Origin: Spirogloea muscicola | Taxonomy: Eukaryota; Streptophyta; Zygnematophyceae; Spirogloeales; Spirogloeaceae | NCBI GenBank assembly: GCA_009602725.1 | Contig: WELB01000049.1 | Coordinates: 484,804-548,774 of the forward strand | Length of the DNA: 63,971 bases | Direction of reading: 5' to 3' | Part shown: one piece after another, positions 23,079 through 35,179 of the stretch | Position numbering within the stretch: the first letter of the stretch is position 1 | How the letters are laid out: every line of letters begins with the position of its first letter | The notes under the pieces: model-generated | Database searches by the model: none | Told to the model about the DNA's origin: nothing | Seen by the model: the letters and a program-made list of their open reading frames with translations, nothing else | Position numbers and translations under genes: made by a program

Positions 23079-26000
23079 TCACCTCCTCAACACTTCTGTA
23101 GCTTCCAGCGCGAGCCTCTTGGCCATTGTCTGCATTGCACCGAGAGGTTTCTCGCCTTCCTGGTCCATTACTGCTGCATCCTCATCCTGTATCCAGAAAA
23201 TCGTTTGTTGCTCCAGCTGCTGGGCAAAGCGGGCTGGTACAACTTGACTAGTAGTGTGAAGTCGTCAAGCACCAGGCGTACTTTTCCAAGACACTAAATG
23301 AAATTGGAGCACAAAGGGTGGACACAGATGAGTTGCATGAGTACCTCAGCTTTCGGTCGCCTTTGTGGCGTAAGCGTCGGGGATTCATTCGTCACCATTT
23401 CCTCTCCACTCAGAACGCTGTTGAAACTGTCCAGAGGCAGTTCATGATGTGCTGACTCAGGGAAGATTGACAATGACAATTGCAGATGATGATGTGCGGT
23501 AAGACAAGTGGCAAGGTTGCAGAAGGTATTGACTGCAACTGGAGGTCTTTCACAACTGCAGGTGTTTAGCACGTTGCTTACAATGTCTCTCCTTCAGAAT
23601 CATGGCTGCTGCGGGAGGAGTTTCTGAGTAGAGGCTCAGCAGCAATTGCCATGGCCGCCACTGTGGCAGACCCGCAAGGCGTGAGGGGCGTTGTCCAGCC
23701 CGGCGAGGGGCTGAGAAAGGGCGCCACGACGGCCAGCTCGCCCTCAACAGCCAGCCCCCCACCATTGGAGGCACCGCGCCGCGAGAGGAGCAGATCAGCC
23801 CGTGAGACCTTCACGCCAGGCGCCTGTCCGCCAAGGCTGGTCGGGCTTGCCACGAGAAGCCTGCCTGCCACCTCGGGCGAGAAAATGGATGCAAGGAAGC
23901 TGCCGGACGGCTGCCTGTTTAGAAGCTGCTCTGTCAGCACTGACGCCTGCGCGCCACCGACACTCGCAACCTGCACCGCTGGCTGTGCCAGGACTTGGGC
24001 TTGCTTCCTTCCGCCGCCACCGCCGCCCGCACTGCCAGCGCCGCCACCGCTAGCTCTGTAGCCCCAACCACCAGCCGACCCACCTGCCTCGCTGGACTCC
24101 AACAGGTTTTGGTCCCATAGGTGCCGCCGCCCGCCCACACTACCGGCAGCGCCCAGCTTGCCACTGCCACCATTGCCCTCCCCTCGCCGCCGCTTGGTCT
24201 CCCTGCTCCTCCCTGGGCGCACAGGGCTCGAATCCAGCGACCCATTTGCGCTTCTGCCCTTGCCTCCACTGCCGCCGCCCAGCTGCTGGTACTCATACCG
24301 CCCATCCTTGGCCGTCACCAGCATGGCACTCTTGTTGAGGAGGTTGTATGAGGGCGACACCAGCAGTGTGGGACGTGCGAGCGAGGCAACAGTGGCCGCG
24401 GCAGCAACATCTGCGTCCTCCTCCTCCTCGTCTGGTGCCTCCTTGCGCCCATCTTTAGATGGCAGCGTCCGCCCCACCTCAGCTTGCTGGCCATCTGGTA
24501 GCAGCCGGCCCGCCTCCAGGATGTCCATGGGGGACGAGGTCTGTATCTCCATCCTCCCTTCATTGTCCTCAAAGGTGAGCCTTGCCACGGCGTCCTCCGA
24601 CAGAGCCGACGGCCTGGTGGCAGCCTCCCCGACCCTCTCGCCTGTGGCCGCAGTGCAATCAGGGCTTCCTCCAGAGCCCCCCGGCGATGTAACCCGTCGC
24701 GAGCGAATAAGAATGGACGGAGTCCGCCCGAAGGTCCTCGCAGCGCTTCGGAGCTTCGACTGAGGGCTGCTGTCTGGCAGCGCCCGGAATGGCGAAGGCG
24801 TTGGGAGCTGCGGCAGCGGGGAGCTGAGGTGGAGGGAGGAGATAACCCCCCGAGTCTGCAGCGGCGAGAACTGCAGCCGGGTGGGGTCAACGTCAAGGGC
24901 CAGCGCGAAGTCGGCAAACGGCGAAAGTGTGGATGGCGACGCTGCTCCGACCCCCGTCAATCCGGCCTCGTGCGCTGTCGCTGATGCGCCCACTGCGAGG
25001 GCCTCCACGCCGCCACCTAGCACATCACTCCCGCCATGCTGTTTTCCTGCGAATTGGCCCTGTTCCTGCGCTCACGACGGCACAAGAAGATGGTCACCCA
25101 GCTGGCGCAATTTACAATGATCTCAACATATTCACAGGTATAGCAATTGCATATAAATATCAACGTAGCGATCAACATAATCATCTTGAGTAACTTCATC
25201 TGGGGAGTCAGCCTAGACATCACGAGCTGACAAGGGTGTGCTCTCAGCAGCGGTCTCACCTTCCCAGGGAGGCCCACAGAGTGCGCCTCCTTTCTCTCAG
25301 CGGCGCTGACGGCGGTGCCATATCGCAACACCGGGCCCGTAAATCCAGGCGGCAGGTATTGCAGGCCCTTGAAGCTTGGGAGCGATGGCAGGGGTTCCAT
25401 CTTCTCGCCACCTGCAGTGCCAGCAGCTGCCGCACGGCCAATGGCCTCGCCTCTTGCGGCCTTTGCAGCCACTGGTGCACCAGCTGCCGTAGGCACTGGT
25501 GCCGGTGGTATGCTGTCGAGGGTGTACATCGCCATCGATAGCTGCACAGACGACATGGCTGCAGCAGGCAATGCCTGAGCTGTGGTGTGCTCGGTCCTGC
25601 CCGGGCTGCCGCAGAGGAAGGCAGCACTGTCCCATGCTGGCGCTGCAGAGGGGCCGGCATCGACGGCGACGGTGGTCCTGGGCCTCTGTGAGAGCGCCAG
25701 AGCTGCAGCTGGCATCTTCTTATGGCTCTTTCCGGGCAGCGCCTTGGTCTGCGGCCTCTGCGACGCAAAGGCGTTACTGTGCAGCGGCACTGCAGGCTGA
25801 GGAGCAGCCCTGGCGCTACTCGGTGCAAGGCCTCCCCCGCCAGCTTCGTTGCCAGTTGCGGCTGCTTGAGGCTGGCCAGCGTCCCTCTGCTTGGCTGACT
25901 CGACCGCCAGAGAGGCCTCTGGAGCTGGCGCAGATGGGGCATTCAAGTGCCATGTGGACTGCACTGCCGGCTTGCCCTGCGTCTCAGTAGCGATACCGGA

Positions 26001-28559
26001 ATGAGGCGCCAGCTGCGGCAAGATCTGCAGCGGCGGCTGCGGCAAGCCCTGCAGTAGCAGCGGCTGCCAGGCCTCCCCACCACTGCTCGGGGCCACCAAT
26101 TGCGGAATTGGTGGCAGCGAGTGCTCAGGCTGCGAGTGCTGCAAAGGAGGCTGGCTCGCCTCGCCATCCCAATCGCCGGGGAGCTGGCCGCCATTGGCCA
26201 TCTCCGCCTGCGCCCCACAGCCGCCAAGTGCCAGGGTGCATCGGTCACTGCAATACGGTAACACTGCGGTAACACTGCAAATGGTTCGCCAAAGGCATGC
26301 TGTGTCGCCGATACCTGGTACTTAGCCAGGGCCACCAGCACACGGTCGCTGGCTGACGACTCCACGTCAATGCGCTTCTTCATGCAGCTGTTCCAGTGGT
26401 TCTTGATTGAGTTGTCCGTCCTGCACAAGCAAGGTGTGTAAGGTGCGGCACATGTGAGCCAGGACACCCTTCCGCTTCCAGACCTTGGAAGGCGTCATGC
26501 CAGCAAGTGCAGCAGTGCAGGGGCACAGTCCGTCCAGTGCATGTTGCAAAGAACGCCAGGAGTGCATACCTGCCAGGTAGGAACTTGGCAATCTCGGCCC
26601 ACTTGTTGCCGTACTGCCGGTGCGCTGCGATGAGTGCCAGATCCTCCTCCTCGGACCATGCATCCCGCTTGATTTCAGGGTTGAGGTGGTTGTGCCACCT
26701 GGAGACAGGCACGACGGACTTTGAGTGTCATGCAGCGTGACGCCCAACCTCCTCGTAGCACTGAAGCACAACTGCTGTGGCCATCAGCATCAACTTGCCT
26801 TCTCCCGGAGTAAAGCGCCATAACTCCTCATCGAGACGACTAGACTTGCACCATCTTACTTGTCCTTGCTGTCTTCGCTCTTCAGAAAGTCTGCGCCAAA
26901 GACTTCAGCTTTCTCCTACAACAGTCGCTATGCCTTGAATGTGTTTGTGACAAGAGCAAGGGGGCGGACCTCTCACGGCACTGCTTGCCAATCCTCCCAG
27001 GTAGATTCTGGGCTATCAGAGACCATTTGCGCGCGCCGAGCTTCTCCACAAGGTCCGCAATACGCTCGTCCTCCTGCAGGTCGCAACATCTTGTCGGCAC
27101 TCCTAGCGAGACCGCAGGGACGGTCTTGATGCCAAGTTGCAGTGCGGCCTTGCAAGAGCGCCTTGCAGAGGGTGGTGTGTGTCACCTCCTTGGTCCAGGG
27201 ACCCTTCACCAGGTCGGGGTTGAGGACCTTCTGCCACCGGTGCAGGCACTGAACATCTGTGCGATCCGAAAAGAACTCCGCTGCCCATGCCACCAAATGT
27301 TTCTGTGTCCAGTCAGCACAAAGCTGGCAGTAACACAGGACCTTAGCAAGCCACAACGGCATTGCTTCCCACTATGCAACAGCTTTGAGTGTGCCAGGGC
27401 GAGGGGGGTGGGGAGGGGTGGGGAGGGGGGCGAGAAGGGTTGGGGTTACGAGGGGGCTCACCAATTTTCTTCCAGTTCTTGCCTTTGTAGCACTGCACCG
27501 CTCGGCGGAGAATCTCGTCCTGCAAAGCAGAGATACAGCATGCCATGGATAGCACCAAGTCAATTGCTCCTCCGGCGCATGACTTGAACCCTTTTCTGAT
27601 GCTTTGGCAAGCAAGCTTGGGGCCTTGTAGCAATAAGCAGGATACCACCACCATCTCAGTGAGCATGTATAGGGGCCATCTTCTGGCCTTTACAGCCACC
27701 TGGCTCCTGACCCAAGCTTCCTTGCACTGTCCTAGCATCAGCTTCGGAGCCTGCGGACCACACAGCTATGGTGTGGGCTGTGCCCAGCTGTACAACGTCC
27801 ATTCCCCATGCCGTGAAGGCACTGTCTCTCGTCCAGCCGATTGCATGCAGGAGCTTCACAGCGACCAGGAGGCCACCATGTGACAGACACTGCACAGCAG
27901 GTTCCAAACCCTGGGAGCAACGCGACTGTGCCATGTGATTTGCAGCCTCCTGAGCTCCTTGCTCGAGCGCCATGCAAACCCAAGCCCACTAGAAAACTAC
28001 TGGACAACTGGCGACCACTCACGGCGCCACCAATACTCCCACAGCACACACAGGAGCACGGATGTTGCAATGGGCGCGTGCTCGAAAACGGCTACTTGGT
28101 GAACCGCAGCAGCGCATGGAACGGGCCACTTGTGGACACCGGAGCCGGCACCGTGGGCTGTGACGAGCTGAGACGTCGGAACCAACAGAGGGCACGGTGG
28201 GAGCTCGCTCACCTCTTGGGGCGTCCAGCCGCCTTTGGAGGACCGCCGCGTCGGGCCGCCGGTGCGCCTGCGGTGGCGAAGCGGCGGCGTCAGATCTGGG
28301 GCTCGCGCTCAGAGGCCTGCTGCCGGGTCCAGGCAGCACCGCGCTAATCGGACGACGGCGTCACGGCGTCTCGTTAACGCAGGAGGCCTCCCGGCCGTCA
28401 TGGCCGTCTCAATTGGCCTTGCTGGCGGCGGCAGCGGGGCGGGCGCGGACCCGCGGACGGGCGGCAGGCTCAGCAGCACGTCCGCCGAGGCCAGCGGCTC
28501 GCCGCCGCCGCCGCCGCCGCCGCCNNNNNNNNCCGCGGCGGCGCGGCAGCGGCGGCCAT
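23079..28559 (-). CDS. MYB3R: Three-repeat MYB transcription factor (R1R2R3-MYB, MYB3R)
   Basis: Exons from the 5' end: a GC-rich first exon near 28559, 28213-28267, 27462-27519, 27186-27280, 26970-27073, 26570-26698, 26322-26420, 25260-26247, 23582-about 25016, 23345-23555 and 23079-23219. R1 is KGGWTPQEDEILRRAV...WKKIAEFFSDRTDVQC, R2 is KGPWTKEEDERIADLVEKLG with WSLIAQNLPGRIGKQC, and R3 is RDAWSEEEDLALIAAHRQYG with [20 protein letters not shown]. All three tryptophan repeats are present, which defines MYB3R, the plant regulators of G2/M genes through MSA elements. The long C-terminal half is Ser/Gly/Ala-rich and contains SPSYNLLNKSAML. The first exon is interrupted by eight Ns (28525-28532), so the start is approximate. 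The joints at 25016 and at 23556-23581 (a 26-nt intron) are uncertain. If the small intron is not used, translation stops at 23578. Confidence 0.93.
28499..28532. repeat. GCC/GGC microsatellite ending in an eight-base gap
   Basis: An uninterrupted GCC run at about 28499-28524 is followed by eight Ns. It lies in the inferred MYB3R first exon and reads there as a glycine run on the - strand. Confidence 0.9.
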
Positions 28560-28989
28560 GGCGGGCTCCCCGGGGGCTGCGGCGGGGGGGGCGGGGGAGG
28601 CGGCCGGGGCAGTTCAGGGGCCGGTAACGGGAAGTAGGGGGCGGGGCAGGCGCCGCGACGGCCAAGCCAGTGGGCCGGGAGCCAACTTCACCGTTCCGCC
28701 TCATCGGCAAACTGCCATCTGTCCTCTCCGCGGCCTGGAATCGCCCGCCGCGCTCGCCGACCGGCGTGGCCGTGCCGGTCCAGCCCGCCGCGCCGTTGGC
28801 GGGCCGTCCGATGACGACCCCCGGCAGGTCTGCCATGCCTCGACCCGCAGAGGACGAGCCCCTCGCAAACGCCCCCCGAGTTTGAATGGCCGACCGTTCG
28901 GGGTCCCCGTTCACACTCTCACACGCCCGCGCTGCGCGGGCATGCCCGGCGCCACGTGGCTCCGTCGATGCCGCCAGATGCCTCGTCCA
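28560..28989. other. GC-rich region upstream of MYB3R
   Basis: Open frames on both strands start from the palindromic CCATGG at about 28556-28561. The + strand frame 28558-29082 is Pro/Arg-rich and runs straight into a retroelement tail, so I do not call it a gene. This is the likely MYB3R promoter/5' UTR region. Confidence 0.35.
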
Positions 28990-29524
28990 TTCGACGGCAG
29001 TCTTTCCTGGTTCCAAAGAGAGAAGGGCTCGCCCATTGAGGATAGGGGCTGGAAAAAGCCAGCCCAAAAAAGAATGAACTAAGGACGAGAAGGGGCCAGG
29101 GGAAGCGCTGCTCTCTATGCTCAATGCCTTCAGGGAAGCAATGCAAATTTTTCCAAAGGCGCAAAAGCGAGCCCTTTGCGAGGAGGCGGCCCCTTTAAGT
29201 ACTGTGTTCAGGCAAAAGCTAGTGCCAAGTAGTGGGGCACAAAAGCGAAGCCCTATGCTAAGCAGCTACGAAGGGGCCAGAAAGTGCTATGTCAGAACGG
29301 GGGAGGATGGACCACTCAGTTTACGAGTGAGGAGCCTCAAATCCGACAGACTAGCTGCCGGAAAACTATCCCCCTGATGAAAGCCGGAGGCTGCAGCGAG
29401 AGCTCGGCCAGCACGCAAATGCAAGGCCTCCATCATTTGGCCCCTTCGAACCTTTGTCGATTCTTTATCGGGCTGGCTTTTCACAGCCCTTGCCCCCATT
29501 GGACGTGCTACTTCTCTCTATGCT
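28990..29524 (-). mobile_element. LINE family A tails and ORF-end fragment
   Basis: 29020-29110 is a - strand tail with hairpin GGGGCTGG...CCAGCCC. 29285-29430 is a - strand ORF end (DLRLLTRK variant). 29435-29515 is a + strand tail. They are degenerate copies of the pieces described at 6180 and 18190. Confidence 0.7.
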
Positions 29525-29990
29525 TAGGGAAAATTTCGTGTATTTGAAACAAACGAAGGCCAAATGGCCAAGTACGAAGGGAAGCACATCTCAAGACCTA
29601 CATAACCTACAGTAGATTGACCCGCTCAGCAACCACTGGTCAAAAACATGAAGGTCGCTAACCGATGCCTGGATACTAGATGGCAGATACGAATCCCTTC
29701 TGCCACCAACTAGAGCTCGCCCAGCTTTCTGGTGCAAAGCATTAGCCTGAGCACGCTGCAAACAGGCCGAAACTCGTCATCGCAACAACGACAGATAAGC
29801 AGCTGGCAAGCCCATCTCAGCCGGGAACACATCTGCATGTCGTGTGTAGCCTAGATTGGCTGTGTTTTGAAGGAGAGTAAGGAAACGAGGACCTAAGCAG
29901 CCAAAGATGTCGATTGCCGCTGGCAAGAGCTGATCACATCGGGGGTAATCGGAGTAGTGCTGCAACTTACTTTGTTCAGCACTGCCCACA
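29525..29990 (-). mobile_element. LINE family C, 5'-truncated 3' end
   Basis: The frame at 29989-29777 reads YPRCDQLLPAAIDIFGCLG then ADVFPAEMGLPAAYL, matching the ORF end of the + strand copy at 31400-31600. The tail ends with CTTCGTTTGTTTCAAATACAC (reverse complement near 29530-29550). A third copy of the same tail lies at 39655-39870. This family differs in sequence from family A but encodes the same type of C-terminal domain. Confidence 0.75.
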
Positions 29991-29999
29991 ACGTGGCCA

Positions 30000-31880
30000 G
30001 CGATGTGTGTCGATGCTTAGGGGGGGTGAGGTCCGGCCCTTTCAGATCTTGTCAACTCTGCTCGGGCTGGCTGTTCAAAGCCCTCGCCTTTTTTGGGTTA
30101 GCTTCTTCCTTTGTTCATTCCTGTGGACTTCGCCCTCTACTGTGGGCTTCGCCCTTTCCTGCCAATGGGCTGGCCATCCTCAAGGTCCCCCTCGGCACAC
30201 CAGCTCACGTGGCGTTGGACTTGCGGGAACGCCTCCAAAAGGAGCATGCGGCTGCTGATATTGAAAGAGCGGCTGTGAAAGCCAGCCAGATGCATACAGA
30301 TGTTCTTGACGGAGCCACAGGTAAAAACATCTCGCCCCCCTCCCTTCCCTTCCCCTCCTTGGGGACACAGCTGGCGTTGGCCATTCACACCCGCTGCATC
30401 GGCCAACGGGCATGCTACCTGCAACGGACAGTCGCCCCAATGGGCATGGTGGGCGAGCTCTCCCCTGGCCCCTTCTCGTCCTTTGTTCATTCTTTTCTGG
30501 GCTGGCTTTTTCCAGCCCCTATCCTCAATGGGCGAGCCCTTCTCTCTACAAGGGATTCGACAACTCCATTCTGCATTCCCAGGCATCCCTTCTACAATCT
30601 TTCCCCTCCGCTTCATCTTCCCTCCAGGCTTCCCTCCCCACTCACATGGGCGGCCTTGGCTGCCGGTCGTTGGAGCAGACGGCGCAAGCAGCCTTCCTGG
30701 GCTACTGGCACCAGATCGCCTCTATGCTTCCCATGCGCTTCCCTTGCCTCCACGACCCCGTACGCAGTGTGGAGGAAGGCTCCTTCCCCTTCCCTCGCCC
30801 AAGCTTCTGATAGAGGGGCACAATCCAGACTGGTTACGGCGGTGGAAGATGAGCGCCGCAGAAGGTTGAGGAGGCTGCCAGAGATTCACAACAATCCAAG
30901 GAGCCTGGCAAGACTTACTTCCCTCGCCACACCTGGAGCCACAGACTGGATCACCTCACACGCCGTTGCCAACGCCTTTAGCATCAGCTCCGAGGCCTTT
31001 CGGACATTGCTTCAACTCTTCCTCGGCCTCCCACCTAAGTGCCTGATTGGGGTGCGCCAGTGTGAGTGCGCTTCTGAGCAGAGGGTGCCGAGCTCGCCAC
31101 TCACATGCTACGATGCCCCACTGGAGCAGAAGTGGTGGGCATCCACAACCTCCTCCGTGATGCCCTGGCGGGCTTGATGCGCGACGCCGGGTACCGTGCT
31201 GTCGTGGAAGTGAACAATATCATGCCTATCACCACGCATGCCCAGGGACGTCATCATCGCCGCACACTTGACATTGTGAGCGTGCAACCTGGTGGAGGAC
31301 CACGGGCCTTGGTCGATGTTGTGCTTACTGAGGCCTATAAAGGTCCAGCATCGACACACATCGCTGGCCACGCAGTGGCAAGTGCTGAACAAAGAAAACT
31401 GCTGCACTACTCCGATTACCCCAATGTGATCAGCTCCTGCCAGCGGCAGTCGACATCTTCGGCTGCTTAGGTCCTCGTTTCCTTACTCTCCTTCAAAACT
31501 TAGCCAATCTAGGCTACACACGACATGCAGATGTGTTCCCGGCTGAGATAGGCTTGCCAGCTGCATATCTGTCGTTCTTGCGACGACGAGTTTCGGCCTG
31601 TTTGCAGCGTGCCCAGGCTAATGCTTTGCACCAGAAAGCTGGGCGAGCTCTTGTGGGTGGCAGAAGGGCTTCGTATCTGCCATCTAGTATTCAGGCATCG
31701 GTCAGCGACCGTTATATTTTGACCTGTGGTTACTCAGCGGGTCAATCTGCTGTAGGTTATGTAGATCTTAAGATGTGCTTGCCTTTGTACTTGGCCATTG
31801 GCCTTCGTTTGTTTCAAATACACGACAGCACTTTCCCAGTAGGGGATTTCGTGTATTTGAAACAGACGAAGGCTAAGCAC
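30000..31880 (+). pseudogene. LINE family C ORF2, frameshifted and interrupted
   Basis: Coding similarity jumps between frames. In order it shows an RT thumb-like region (HVALDLRERLQKEHAAADIE, 30215-30290), HTRCIGQRACYLQRTV (30388-30430), THMGGLGCRSLEQTAQAAF (30640-30700), the zinc cluster VRQCECASEQ at about 31053, RTLDIVSVQPGG...LVDVVLTE (31261-31332), and AEIGLPAAYLSFL. At about 30465-30555 an element tail with hairpin GGGCTGGCTTTTTCCAGCCC is inserted inside the frame. The copy is dead. Its 3' end is near 31825, with a hairpin beyond. Confidence 0.75.
31801..31873. repeat. 25-bp inverted repeat at the LINE family C 3' end
   Basis: Arm 31801-31825 (GCCTTCGTTTGTTTC...) pairs with 31849-31873 with one mismatch in 25, leaving a 23-nt loop. 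It is two facing copies of the family C tail terminus. Confidence 0.85.
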
Positions 31881-31909
31881 TGGGGAGTCCGTCATGCCAC
31901 AGGACGTTG

Positions 31910-33070
31910 ACTGCCATACTATGTCAAAAAAAAAAAGGGCAGATTGTAGCGAATTGAATGACTTGCTAGAGGTTTCACGTGGCAGGCAGAGCAAACCAAA
32001 ACAAAGTGTAGAAGGAAATTCGCGAAAGTAATAGGATACTTTGCATAACAGATAACAGAGTGAAAGCAGATGACGCGGTGGAGAACAAAGAATTGGTCTC
32101 AAGTGAATATGTCAACCCAAACCGTTGAATGGTCGAGCATGAGGGCTAAAACTTGAAACACTTACAGCAATTCGCTGAGCCAAGGAAAGAGCGCAATGAC
32201 AGCTTGGACCTTAGCGTCGTGACCTTGGTCTAAAATTTGGTGACTCAAGTAAACAACCTCTTTGAGCCCAACTTAACCATTTTTCCTGGGTGACAACGAA
32301 GTCCAGCTGGTTCGGTGGTGTCCAGTAATACTGGAATATGAGTCACATGCTCCGAGCACTCCTTGCTGAGGATCTGTGCGTCATCTTTGTAACAACGAGC
32401 AAACGGGACCCTTGCATAACCACATCCATGACTCGTTCGAACGTCATGGGAGCATTTTTTAACCCAAAGGGCATCTTTACCCATTAAAGAAGAAGAAGAA
32501 GTGGCTCTCCCAATGGGGGCAAGGGCTGTGAGAAGCCAGCCCGAAAAGAATTGACAAGGTTCGAAGGGGCCAAACTACGAGCTAAGCAGCGACTGCGGGG
32601 CCTGAAGAGGCTATGGCAGAACGGGGGAGGATGGACCGCTTAGTAGTTACGAGTGAGGAGCCTCACATCCGACAGACTAGCTGACTAGACTAGCTTTACC
32701 CATTGGTGTAGAAAACCCATACCTTAGTCGACCCCCCAGAATGCTTCTTTGTGTCTGTCATTAGGCTCAATATCGATATGATTTGAAAACTTGCCAAAGG
32801 TCTAGTATGGAAAAGGTCTTACTTGCGCCAACACGATCAAAGATCTCTTGAGCGTAGGCATAGGGTAACAGTCCAAAGGCGTAGAGGCATTCAGTCATCA
32901 GCAATCACCACACATCCTTCGTTTTGTGTGATTAGCAAATTCATCCTTGTTTAGGTAGAGCAGTTGGAGCTGCAAAAGAGCTTTTGGATGGTACTATCAA
33001 ACTGATAGCTAACAACTCTTGGCATTGATGTCAGTCATTTTCTAATGCGGACAAAGATGTATCTTCTCCC
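31910..33070 (-). pseudogene. Ty3/gypsy-type retrotransposon pol remnant
   Basis: Read on the - strand with several stops and frameshifts, the blocks follow gypsy reverse-transcriptase order. These are SSFAAPTALPKQG (about 32960), ASKTFSILDLWQV (about 32810), STPMGK (about 32700), MPFGLKNAPMTFERVMDVV (32475-32420), FARCYKDDAQILSKECSEHV with an altered YxDD-like centre (YKDD), then AGLRCHPGK and a decayed connection domain to about 31930. No LTRs or primer-binding site were found. A LINE fragment splits it at 32486-32693. An A-run lies at about 31927. Confidence 0.7.
32475..32704 (-). mobile_element. Family A LINE insertion with 11-bp target-site duplication
   Basis: The element occupies 32486-32693. 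It is flanked by CTTTACCCATT at 32475-32485 and again at 32694-32704. On the - strand it begins inside the ORF end (DVRLLTRNY), runs through the 3' UTR with the GGGCTGGC hairpin, and terminates in CACTTCTTCTTCTTCTTT. This defines both ends of a 5'-truncated copy and shows that family A ends in a CTT-type simple repeat rather than poly(A). Confidence 0.9.
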
Positions 33071-35179
33071 AAAGACTAGGCGTATGGAGTAGAGTGACTT
33101 GAAAATGAGCACCTGTGCAAGTACCCAGGTCTGCTAGGAAAAAGCAAATGCTGTGTGTTCTGTTGTCACCAACTTGACTGATTGTGTTCTTCTGCAGTGA
33201 GGTCAGGACCAAGTTGCCATCAATACTCCGTCACAGAATGGTAGACCTGCCTAATGGACTGTGATTGTCAAATAGGCTCTATTGAGCTTTCAACAGGATC
33301 AAAGAGACTTAAGAGAGTGATATCTAAGTCTGACATCTCTTTTGCATTGTTCAGGAGAACTCTCTTCTAAGATTTAATTTGGCTAGAATGGCCTGCAGAA
33401 ATTACCAACTATGGATCTGGTGATACCCGGTTTGCCTTGCCAGGCATTCAGTCCAATGGGGTAGGTCCAAGGTTTTCGGCACCTGGAGACAGCCCTCTTC
33501 AAGCCAATGATGAAATTTATGCACGCAGTACGTGCACGACAGACTCGTCGTGTAGCATACATCTTTGAGAACGTCGAGCCACTGCAATGATCTCATGGAT
33601 AATCATCATCTGGCAAGGTTCGATAATAACACCGTGTGTGACATTCTGGGGCCGCACACAAGGCTGATGGCATTCTTTCTCGGTTCCCTCGCCGATCGCA
33701 GAAGGGTGCACTGGACCAATCTAGCTCCAGCACAGATGATACAGGTCGGCATCGTTAAACAATACTGCATCGACAACCAACGGTCTTCTCGGGCCAGTTG
33801 AATAGGTCAGGAGACAAGTCACACGCTTAGAACCAGAGTCCGGAACAAGGTCTAGAAGTGTCGTACACAACGATTGCTGAAGCAGTAATGTGCAACAGCC
33901 TCTGAGCAGCTCGAGACGATGTCCGAGTACTGCGCCGTGGTCGCACACAAGGCCACGATCTTCGTGGCTTGCTAAGTGTGAGCCGGTCTCTTGCAACCGG
34001 ATGCGGAGCTTCTCGGAAAGGGCTCTTTGGCGACTGCTTCGCCAGGTGGCCCCGCCCGCGCCCCTCTTGGCACGGTCCGATACGCGCGCTCGACACCTAC
34101 TGACGCAGCAGCGGAGGCGGCGGCGGCATCGGCGGCGGCAGCGGCACAAGGTCGGCAAGGGTGGGGATGGGCTCAGCAGCGTGCACACGACTGAGCAGAG
34201 GGGCGCTGCAGTATGGAGGAGCCTGTGGCGTACGAAGCAATGCAGGACCAGTGTGTGCCTCCCTGTATAATCTGGATGCACTTTACCGTGGCCAGCAACT
34301 GTGCCAGCCTGTGTCAGACCACCACCTTCGCTATTCGTTGTACGTCCTACTGTTAAGGATTAAGCAGGTTATGTTGATCCAGTCTTCCACCGGGAACTGC
34401 ACCTTTCTACTACATGTGAATTGAGCTTGTACTATCAAGCGTGCATTGACAGAAGTTCGTACGCTCTTCTTTAGGCCTACTAAATGATACCATTCTCCAT
34501 AATGCACAAGGATTTTACGGGCAGTCAGCTTGCAGCTTTGCACCAACCCTGAATGGCTTCTCAGCAGAAAGATACCTTTGAGATTTCTTCAGCTACAAGG
34601 TAATCTGCAAAATCACCATATTGACTTTTCCTCAGCTATGTGTTGAGCTACCGCTTGACCCACTTAATATAGACGAGTGCGTAAAACTGCCGCCCAAGGA
34701 AGATATAGTGGTCATAATATCTTGAACAGCATGGGTTGGCAATGCTGATTATGAAGTGACATTGTTTTGCTGCTCTGGACTCTCGTAGTGGCGTGGCAAT
34801 CTAGCAAGCATTGCTGTCACACTACGTCGTGGGGCATGGCACACAAACAAGTACTGCTGTTTTAGATTGTCGAAATGGCTAGGAAAGAGCCATGCCTCAG
34901 GGCCAACCCGACAGTGGAGGATATTTTTGATTGAATCTTAAATATGTTCCATAAACGGCGAGGAAGGCAACGACCCTCAGGCGGAAGCGTTCTTGGACGT
35001 AAATGGTACTGAGCAAGGTCTTGCTAGAGGCTTCTCTAAAAACACTAGTGGCTCCAGCAACTTGGTGGCCTTGCCACTTGTTGAATAAAGGCTGACGGTG
35101 ATCTCTGTTAACAGTCCGTGATTGCCTATGAGCTGCCCTGCCTTTGAACGACGTGTAGGTGCTGAACACCTGCTCTAAC
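33071..35179. other. Unassigned stretch
   Basis: 33071-33830 is AT-balanced with short frames on both strands and may continue the decayed gypsy element upstream of RT, but I recognise no motif. 33880-34280 is GC-rich with short + strand starts (ATG at 33920 and 34212) that do not extend into a protein I can identify. 34300-35179 shows nothing, apart from serving as the downstream flank of CHLP. Confidence 0.35.

Noticed and set aside
28558-29082. 174-codon + strand ORF starting in CCATGG
   Set aside because: Composition-driven Pro/Arg frame that crosses eight bases from a gap and runs into a retroelement tail; no motif and no introns.
31925-31940. A-run as a possible LINE poly(A) tail
   Set aside because: It lies beyond the family C terminus (about 31825-31873) within the decayed gypsy region, and the other family C copies do not end in poly(A).
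32545-32575. tRNA B-box-like GGTTCGAAGGGG within the LINE tail, suggesting a tRNA-derived SINE
   Set aside because: The consensus GGTTCGANNCC is not met (GG instead of CC), no A box is found at the right distance, and the same sequence is simply the 3' UTR following the LINE ORF.
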